Shown in pieces: positions 56,976-64,000 of a stretch of DNA of 64,000 bases. A program made the translations under genes and the position numbers. Location of the stretch: NCBI RefSeq assembly GCF_026914185.1, contig NC_070568.1:2128001-2192000 (forward strand), in the 5' to 3' direction. Under the pieces are notes generated by a model. That model ran no database searches. It worked only from the letters and a program-made list of their open reading frames with translations, and had not been told where the DNA came from. This DNA is from Puccinia triticina (lineage: Eukaryota; Basidiomycota; Pucciniomycetes; Pucciniales; Pucciniaceae). Numbering within the stretch: position 1 is the stretch's first letter; each line of letters starts with the position of its first letter.

Positions 56976-57172
56976 ATGCCTCCCCCACAAGTTGTCGTCT
57001 GCACCAACCACGGCAAGGAGATTGGTGGCGGCAACCACTACTGCATTATCTGCCGCACCCCCGCTCCCGCCACCCCTCCCGGTAAGTTGAACAAACCCTC
57101 TTCGCACGATCCGATCACTTCTGAAACCGACTGACCAGTGATTCAACCTCTGTTCTAATCTTCCCAGCCTGA
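56976..57172 (+). CDS. Small-protein array locus 4 (unit 3)
   Basis: Exon 1 56976-57081, intron 57082-57167, CCTGA 57168-57172; 36 residues, hybrid type. TATAAAAG at 56898. Confidence 0.78.
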
Positions 57173-58068
57173 ATTTCCCTTCTCGTTAACTTCTAGGCTC
57201 CTGCAATCTTGCTTTCGGCTTTCTGGAACTCCTTTTTGTTTTTCCTGAGAAAAGTGTAGGTGTGTCTCTTCCAGGATCCACATCGAAATCAGCCTTGTAT
57301 TTGTTCCTTTGTCCTGACTTGATTTTCCACAAATTTCAGTGCGTGTACATATCATAGTCAGTTCAAATCACCCCCGAACAGCCAAGTATCTCAATGCGAA
57401 CATCGAGGTGAGGTATTGGATACTATTGAAATCTCTCGGGTTGGATTCCACACTGAATCCCTCTCCTTTCCCTGACAATTTGTGATATACTTCAGACGGC
57501 GGTGGCCTCTCCACTATCCCAATTGTTTCTCTGCTTTTCCACCATGTCTTTGTATCTTTAGTTTTCCCTGTTTTCCGGCCTTTCTGAAATTCAAAGCCTT
57601 CAATTTTTTTCCTTCTCAAAGTGGGAAAGCCCATTTACATTCCGTCTCAAAGCACTCGTCGGATACTCAAGCAATTCTTCATTGTATGTATACTTAGTGG
57701 TGAAATGTTGTTGGCCACTTCCAACGCCTTGATCCTACATGATCATGTTTTCATACTGCCAAATAGTGGGCTTGTTGCCTACGTTTAACTTTCACCTCGG
57801 CATATTCGCCACCGATAAATGCCACTCGTCCAACAAGGCAAGCTGAGTAGGATTCTGAGGTGGCTAGCGAAATGGCTGCGTTGTTTTAATATTCCGTCAG
57901 AGTGCTTTCGCGGGTCCCCATTGTGATCACGCGGCGGTCGCTTGGACGAGGGTCTTGGCAGCTTGCGCAGCGCAAAGCACGGAGCCCACGTTCGGCGGTC
58001 TATAAAGAACGCACCACCAAGACCGGACTACCTAGCTCCAACACTCCTCCCTACCCACTCAAAAAAAG

Positions 58069-58265
58069 ATGCCTCCTCCACAAGTTGTTGTCGTCAAGAA
58101 CGAGGGTGGCAAGGAGATTGGAGGCGGCAACCACTACTGCATCATCTGCCGCGCCCCTGCTTCACCTACCCCTTCAGGTAAGCACCCCAAGTCCTCTGCA
58201 TCACATTCCTCTCGCAGAATCCCTCGGCGGACTCGGCTTCTGATTTCACTCTATTCCCAGCCTGA
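58069..58265 (+). CDS. Small-protein array locus 5 (unit 3)
   Basis: Exon 1 58069-58177, intron 58178-58260, CCTGA 58261-58265; 37 residues, NEGG type. TATAAAGA at 58001. The A run in its downstream exon is broken by a G here. Confidence 0.78.
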
Positions 58266-59293
58266 AAACCTTTTCTGCTTTTCTTGATCTGATGGTCGGG
58301 CGCCTGGAAGTCTCCCCACCATACTCTTCCTCATGCCGTAGGTTCCTTTCAATGTATATTCATCTGGTCTCATTTGCACTGAACTCCCCAGACATTTCTG
58401 GTTGCCCTTAGCTCGCCCCTCACGTTTTCTCCGAAAAAAAAGAAAAAAAAAAGCCCTGTTGATCACAGCAGAAAAATCAAGTCGACATATCTACACAACC
58501 ATGTAAGACTTGCTATCCTCCCAACATTGCTTGGCTATTGGGCTGATCTCTTGATCGTTCTCTCCCTTTCGGCCCTCTCGGTACATAGGATCCCCTCCTT
58601 TCTGATTTATCTATCTCTTGTTTTTATCACCATCTGTTGTAACTTTACCTTTTCGATCCTCAGAGTCGCGGAAGTCTGAGCTTTGTAAAGCTTGATTTAT
58701 TTGAATGTATGAGGTCGGGTTGGATGTGGCCGCAAGACCTGGCTAGCCTTATGACTTCCGAACCCCTGCCCTAATATAATCCTGATCGGCTTTTTGGTCG
58801 GGGGTATGAACCAATCGAGCTCTAGGGAAAACTAGAGTTTAAGCTCACTAGGTTGAACCAGAAACACACACAGCTGAGAATTCTGGGGCGAGTTGAGTTC
58901 GGTGAGGTCCAGTGGATGTGGCCGTCAGACCACCTGAGGCCTCTCACTTCCCCGACAGGAGGAATACTCTTTACTGCCAGGCAAGGGCCGGATGAGTGTC
59001 TCTAGTTTCTTAGAAGGCTTACAGCGTAGTCGCGACGTGGGTTAGGATTCCGTCCGAGTGTCCGCGCGCCCCTTTTGAGATTGAGATCACGCGGTGACTT
59101 GTTGCATAAGCAGAACACGAGTCGCACGTCCTTTGTGGACACGCGGCGGTTGCCTGGACGAGGGTCTTGGTAGTTTGCGCAGCGCGAGACGCTGAGCCCA
59201 CCTTGCCCTGCCTATAAAAGACGAACCACCAAGACCGAACTACCTACCTCCAACCATCACCTCGCCCTCCTCCTGACCTCAGGAAAAAAAACA

Positions 59294-59511
59294 ATGCCTC
59301 CCAAAGTTACTGTTGTCTGCACCAACCAGGGCAAGGAGATCGGTGGCGGCAACCACTACTGCATCATCTGCCGCGCCCCCGCTCCCACCACCCCCCCCCA
59401 GTAAGTGAAAATAATCCTCTTCGCACAACACGACTCCTGCAGAACGACTCGACTGACCCAAGATTCCACTTTTACTTTGACGCTCCCAGCCTGAATTCTC
59501 CTCCCGCCTGA
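59294..59511 (+). CDS. Small-protein array locus 6 (unit 3), frame-shifted tail
   Basis: Same C9 tract as the other units. Exon 1 59294-59400; spliced end at 59511. TATAAAAG at 59213. Confidence 0.65.
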
Positions 59512-60474
59512 GGCTCCTGCATCCTGCAAACTTACTTTGGCCTTTCTGGAACTCTTTTTTTTTTTTCTCCAAGCAAACCGTAGGTCTCTTTCAATATCCA
59601 CATCCTCCTCACTCGAAACCAGCCTTGTACTAATTTTTTCCTCCACTATCAGTCTATCGCTCGGGCACCATCGTGGCTGAGCATCCGATTATCTCAATTG
59701 AAAAATCGAGGTAAGGTATTGGATATTGAAATCCCTCCGGTTGAATAACACACTGATATCTTTCCACTCTTCTCTTAGCACTGTGGGATACATTTCCGAC
59801 GGCGGTGGTTTCTTTACTCTCCTTTGTGATTTGCAGCCATGTCGTTATATATTTAGTTCTCTTTTCGTGCAGATGTTTTTGAAATTCAATGCCTCTTGCC
59901 TTAATCAAGCTCCGAGAAAAAATAGTCTTTTCATGATTGAACAGTATTCTTGTTTCTTAAAGCATAGGACACCAATATGCGTCACTTGTCCAGCACCGCC
60001 AGCTGAGTAAACAGGACATTCGCAGCAAAATGGGGTTGAGTCTGATCGCTCCCAATGTGCCAGGTCCGGGTGGATGCGGCTGCCCCACCTTAATTTTACC
60101 CTTTTCACTTTCCCAAAAGGAGAATTGGGAATAATCTAGTGTTTTTTTATATTTGTCTGAACCAGGCCGGCAGAAGGTGTACAGTTTTTTTTAGGGGGCT
60201 AGCCAAGTCGCGAGGCGAGTCAGCATTCCGTACGAGTGCTTTGATGTGAAACCCGACTCGCGCGCCCGCTTTGTGATCACGCGGCGGTCGCCTCGACGAG
60301 GGTGTTGGCAGCTTGCGCAGCGCGAGACGCTGAGCCCACCTTCGCCTGTCTATAAAAGACGAACCACCAAGACCGAACTACCTCCCTCCAACCATCACCT
60401 CGCCTTCCTCCTCACCCCCTCAGGAAAAACAAAAACAAAAACAAAAAAACAACAACAAAAAACAAAAAACAAAA

Positions 60475-60668
60475 ATGCCTCCGGTTACCTGCACCAACCA
60501 CGGCAAGGAGATTGGTGGCGGCAACCACTACTGCATCATCTGCCGCGCCCCCGCTCCCCCCACCCCTGCCGGTAAGTGAAAAGAATCCTCTTTGCACAAT
60601 CCGACTCCCGAAGAGCGACTCGACTGACCCAAATTTCCATTTTGACTCTGATCATGTTCCTAGCCTGA
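60475..60668 (+). CDS. Small-protein array locus 7 (unit 3)
   Basis: Exon 1 60475-60571, intron 60572-60663, CCTGA 60664-60668; 33 residues. TATAAAAG at 60351 with the ordinary CTATAAAAG context. Confidence 0.8.
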
Positions 60669-61470
60669 ATTTCCTTTCCCCCTCGTCACGCTTCTGGACT
60701 CTTTCTTCGGCCTTTCCCGAAATATTGTTGACTTGAGCATGTTGTAGGTCTCTTTCAATATCCACATCTTCCTCGCTTGGAATCATCATCGGGCTAATTC
60801 CTCTGTGACTTTCCTTCAGTATCAGTCTCTGCTCTTCCTCATCATGGCCAGCTAGTCAAGTATCTCAATGGGAACATCGAGGTAAAGCATTGGCTGGTAT
60901 TGAAATCTCTCGGGATGAATTCCATACTGAATCATTTCTCTTTTCCCGAAATCTTGTTTCAGACGGCGGCGGTCTCTCTACTCTCTCAAACTTTTTTCTG
61001 ACTTTTAAACTGGTCTTTGTATCTTTAGTTGTCCTTATTTTCGGGTGTTTCTGAAATCCAATGCCTTTGATTTGTGACCTTCTCAAACTGCGAAAGCCCT
61101 TCCTCAGAGTACTTCTTGAATTGTTTTTGGCCTTCAGGAACAAACCTGGGATACTCAAGCAATCCTTCATTGCATCCTTGCCGTTAAAAGGATGTTATCA
61201 CCTTGAGATGAGAGCCACTCGTCAAGCATTAAGGCAAGCGGAGTAGGCTTCTCAGGTGGCTTCCGGCATGACTATGCAGTTTAGTATGCCGTCCGAGTGC
61301 TTTCGGGCGTCCCCTCTCGCCCGTCCTCCTTTGTCATCACGCGGCGGTCAGAGGGTCTTGGCACCTTGCGCAGCGCAAAGCACTGAGCCCACCTTTGCCG
61401 CTCTACAAAAGACGCACTACCAAGACCAGACTACCTACCTCCAACCTTCCTGCTTACCCACTAAAAACAG

Positions 61471-61671
61471 ATGCCTCCTCCACAAGTTATCGTCGTCAAG
61501 AACGAGGGTGGCAAGGAGATTGGAGGCGGCAACCACTACTGCATCATCTGCCGCGCCCCCGCTCCACCTACCCCTCCAAGTAAGCACCCCAAATCCTCTT
61601 CATCGCATTACTCGCTAGCTTAGATCCCCTCGACAGGCTCATCTTCTGCTTTCCCACCATTCCCAGCCTGA
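61471..61671 (+). CDS. Small-protein array locus 8 (unit 3)
   Basis: Exon 1 61471-61579, intron 61580-61666, CCTGA 61667-61671; 37 residues. TACAAAAG at 61404. The upstream 72-bp deletion is shared with unit 2. Confidence 0.75.
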
Positions 61672-62018
61672 ACCCCTCCCCTGGTCTTATTTATATGATG
61701 CTTTGGCGCCTGGAAGTCTCCCCATCGTACTCCTCCTCGCGGCGTAGGTTCGCTTCAATGAATAATCATCTGGTATTATTTGTACTAACTCCTTAAATAT
61801 TTTTGGTCGCCCTTAGTTCTCCCTCCTACCCATTCGCACAAACAACACTCCGGTCAGTTGATCACCGCAGAATGATCAAGCTGACAGATCTGCGCAACAA
61901 TGTAAGACTTGTTGTGCTCTCAACATTGCTTGACTATTGGACTGATTTCTCTCTTTGATCCTCTCCCAGCTTTAAGTACATAGGAGCTCCCTCCTTTCTG
62001 ATCTATTCATCATTTGTC

Positions 62019-62108
62019 TTTGTCGCCATCTTTTCTCTTTGTCGCCATCTTTTCTCTTTATCGCCGCTTTTCTCTTTATCGCCACTTTTCTCTTTATCGC
62101 CATCTTTC
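62019..62108. repeat. 18-19 bp minisatellite, five copies (unit 3)
   Basis: Same array and copy number as 14633-14722. Confidence 0.85.
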
Positions 62109-63065
62109 ATAATGTTACCTTTTCTTGCTTTTTTGATCCTGAGAGTCACGGAATCCATATATTTATTCAAGCTTCCCGATCTTACATCGTGTGTTATCCA
62201 TAACAGAGAAAGATAGTACAAGTTACCCTTGTTTGATGTTACTTGGGGAGCAATGAGCTGCTTGTGTTTCCGGGTCTTCGAAAAGAGGGAAACCTCATCC
62301 CAAGGCAGGGCATTCAAGATATATGCATTGGCTCGGCAAGGGACCAGAGAAATAGGGCCGAGCGCTGTTCCGCCCCTGGTGTGATTTTGTTCCTGTACCC
62401 GTGTCCACTCGGGCGTATTCACTTATCGAGCTGGATAGAAAAATTTATTTTACGGCACCTATGTCAGCCCGTACACACCTTGGAAGTCTGAGGTGTGTAG
62501 AGCTTGATTTCTTTGAATGTTTGAGATCGGGGTTGGATGTGGCCGTAAGACCTGGCTAGCCCTATGACTTCCGACCCTCTCCCCCAGTGTAATCCTATTC
62601 GGCTTTTTGATCAGGGGTAGGAACCAATCGAGCTCTAGGGAAAGCTAGATTTTACGCTCAGGCGAGTAGAGTTCGGTGAGGTCCGGTGGGTGTGGCCGTC
62701 GCATCACCTGAGCCCTGTCAATTTCCGGAAAGGAGAAATAATCTTTACTATCAGGAAAGGAGAAATAATCTTTACTGTCAGGCAAAGGCCGGCTGAGTGT
62801 GTCCAGTTTCTTAGGAGGCTTACAGCGTAGTCGCGACGCCGGTTAGCATTCCGTCCGAGTGCTACACAATCCGCGCGCCCCCTTTGAGATCACTCGCGCG
62901 TCCCCTTTGTGATCACGCGGCGGTCGCCTCGACGAGGGTCTTGGCAGCTTGCGCAGCGCGAGACGCTGAGCCCACCTTCCCCTGTCTATAAAAGACGGAC
63001 CACCAAGACCGAATTACCTACCTCCAACCATCACCTCGCCCTCCTCCTGACCTCAGGATAAAAAA

Positions 63066-63266
63066 ATGCCACCCAAAGTTACTGCTGTCTGCACCAACCA
63101 GGGCAAGGAGATCGGTGGCGGCAACCACTACTGCATCATCTGCCGCGCCCCCACTCCCCCCACCCCTCCCAGTAAGTGAAATAAAATCTTCTTCGCACAA
63201 TCTGACTGCTGAAGAGCGACTCGACTGACCCAACATTCCACTTTTACTCTCGTATCCCTAGCCTGA
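63066..63266 (+). CDS. Small-protein array locus 9 (unit 3)
   Basis: Exon 1 63066-63171, intron 63172-63261, CCTGA 63262-63266; 36 residues, CTNQG type. TATAAAAG at 62987. The window ends in its 3' flank. Confidence 0.78.
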
Positions 63267-64000
63267 ATTTTCATCCCCCCTCCTGATCAGGCTCCTGGAC
63301 CCTTGCTCCGTCTGGAACTCTTTTTTACACGAGCAAAGTGTAGGTCTCTTTCAATATCCACACACCTTCCCCGCCCCGAATTATCCTCATACTAATTCCT
63401 TCGTGATTTTCCTCCACTATCAGTCTGTGTATCACACTCGGTCCTGATCATGCCCGAAAATCAAAATATTTAAAGTGGAAAATCAAGGTGGGGATTGGAT
63501 ACTATTGAAATACTTTCAGTTGAATTGTACACTGATATTCTCCCTCTCTTCCTAACACTTTGCGATATACCTCAGACGGCGGCGGTATCTCCACTCTTCC
63601 TTTTTTGTTTTCCTGCTTTGCAGCTATATTTCTATTTATTTCTTTTTTGTTTGTTTTTTTTGTTGTAGCCATTTTTGAAATTGAATGCCTCTTGCCTTAC
63701 TCAAGCTTTGAAAAAAGAAAAAAAAATCCATGATAACCTTGTGAACAAATGATGAACACTTTGACTGATCAACCCTCCCTCTTGCGGGTTATAAGGAGAC
63801 TGAACTGCAGTCTTGTCTCTTTTCGACGGGCTAAGATAAGAAAACAGTGTCACTTCTCCAGTAACGCAAGCTGAGTAAACGGGACATTTGCAGGTAGATA
63901 AGGTTGAGAACCAACCAACATGTTTTTCCAGCAATGCAAGATGAACATTTGCAAGGAAATAGGTTTGCACCTGATTGCTCCCAATTTTCCAGGGCCAGGT

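Larger units (their letters stand above)
47458..64000. repeat. Macro-tandem repeat, unit 3 (truncated by window end)
   Basis: Third copy, offset 23153-23154 bp from unit 2. It shares the 72-bp deletion (after 61206) and the CAACAAC variant in the locus-7 leader with unit 2. The window ends just downstream of locus 9, so the TE-rich half of this unit is not visible. Confidence 0.96.

Noticed and set aside
1..64000. Macro-repeat as an assembly artefact
   Set aside because: The units differ by a solo LTR with a clean empty site, a filler deletion, a 72-bp deletion and scattered SNPs. Units 2 and 3 alone, being almost identical, still need read support.

Overview
This is eukaryotic, TE-rich DNA, most likely from a basidiomycete fungus and possibly a rust (Pucciniales). 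The sequence shows 80-92 nt GT-AG introns with CTGAC or CTAAT branch-like sites, TATA-box promoters with pyrimidine-rich leaders, and remnants of an LTR element, Tc1/mariner-like MITEs and Helitron-like ends. The species is inferred; no taxonomic marker gene is present.

The whole window is one macro-tandem repeat: unit 1 (1-24304), unit 2 (24305-47457) and the first 16.5 kb of unit 3 (47458-64000). Units 2 and 3 are nearly identical. Unit 1 differs by scattered SNPs, a private 1250-bp solo LTR, a private 187-bp deletion with an 18-bp filler, and a 72-bp segment missing from units 2 and 3. These structural differences argue against a simple assembly collapse or duplication.

Each unit (unit-1 coordinates) reads: a GGTACCCG-rich patch and palindrome (1-270); about 1 kb without genes; a 2.49-kb element with 46-bp terminal inverted repeats carrying a hairpin-chain minisatellite (1307-3794); AT-rich foldback DNA (3795-5300); a GC-rich hairpin element (5316-5462); an 11-kb array of nine small genes (about 5.7-16.6 kb); then a TE region with three Helitron-like ends, a MITE, gene-like fragments (one with a PI3K-related kinase catalytic loop) and the solo LTR (16.7-24.1 kb).

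The core of the window is the small-gene array: nine loci per unit, 27 in all. Most have a shared promoter block, a TATA box, a C- and A-rich leader, and a 97-109 nt coding exon for a 33-37 residue protein with the core KEIGGGNHYCIICR. A phase-1 intron follows, whose acceptor is followed by CCTGA, so exon 2 contributes two bases of the last codon and the stop. Conserved splice signals continue downstream of the stop, suggesting a long spliced 3' UTR. I do not recognise the family. Amino acids are kept while synonymous sites vary, which argues that it is translated. Two subfamilies exist: V(K)NEGG (loci 1, 5, 8) and CTN(H/Q)G (loci 2, 3, 4, 6, 7, 9). Locus 1 has lost its acceptor and locus 6 has a frameshifting C9 tract. 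Apart from a partial two-exon minus-strand model and a kinase fragment in the TE region, I see no other credible protein genes. I found no rRNA, tRNA or CRISPR array.
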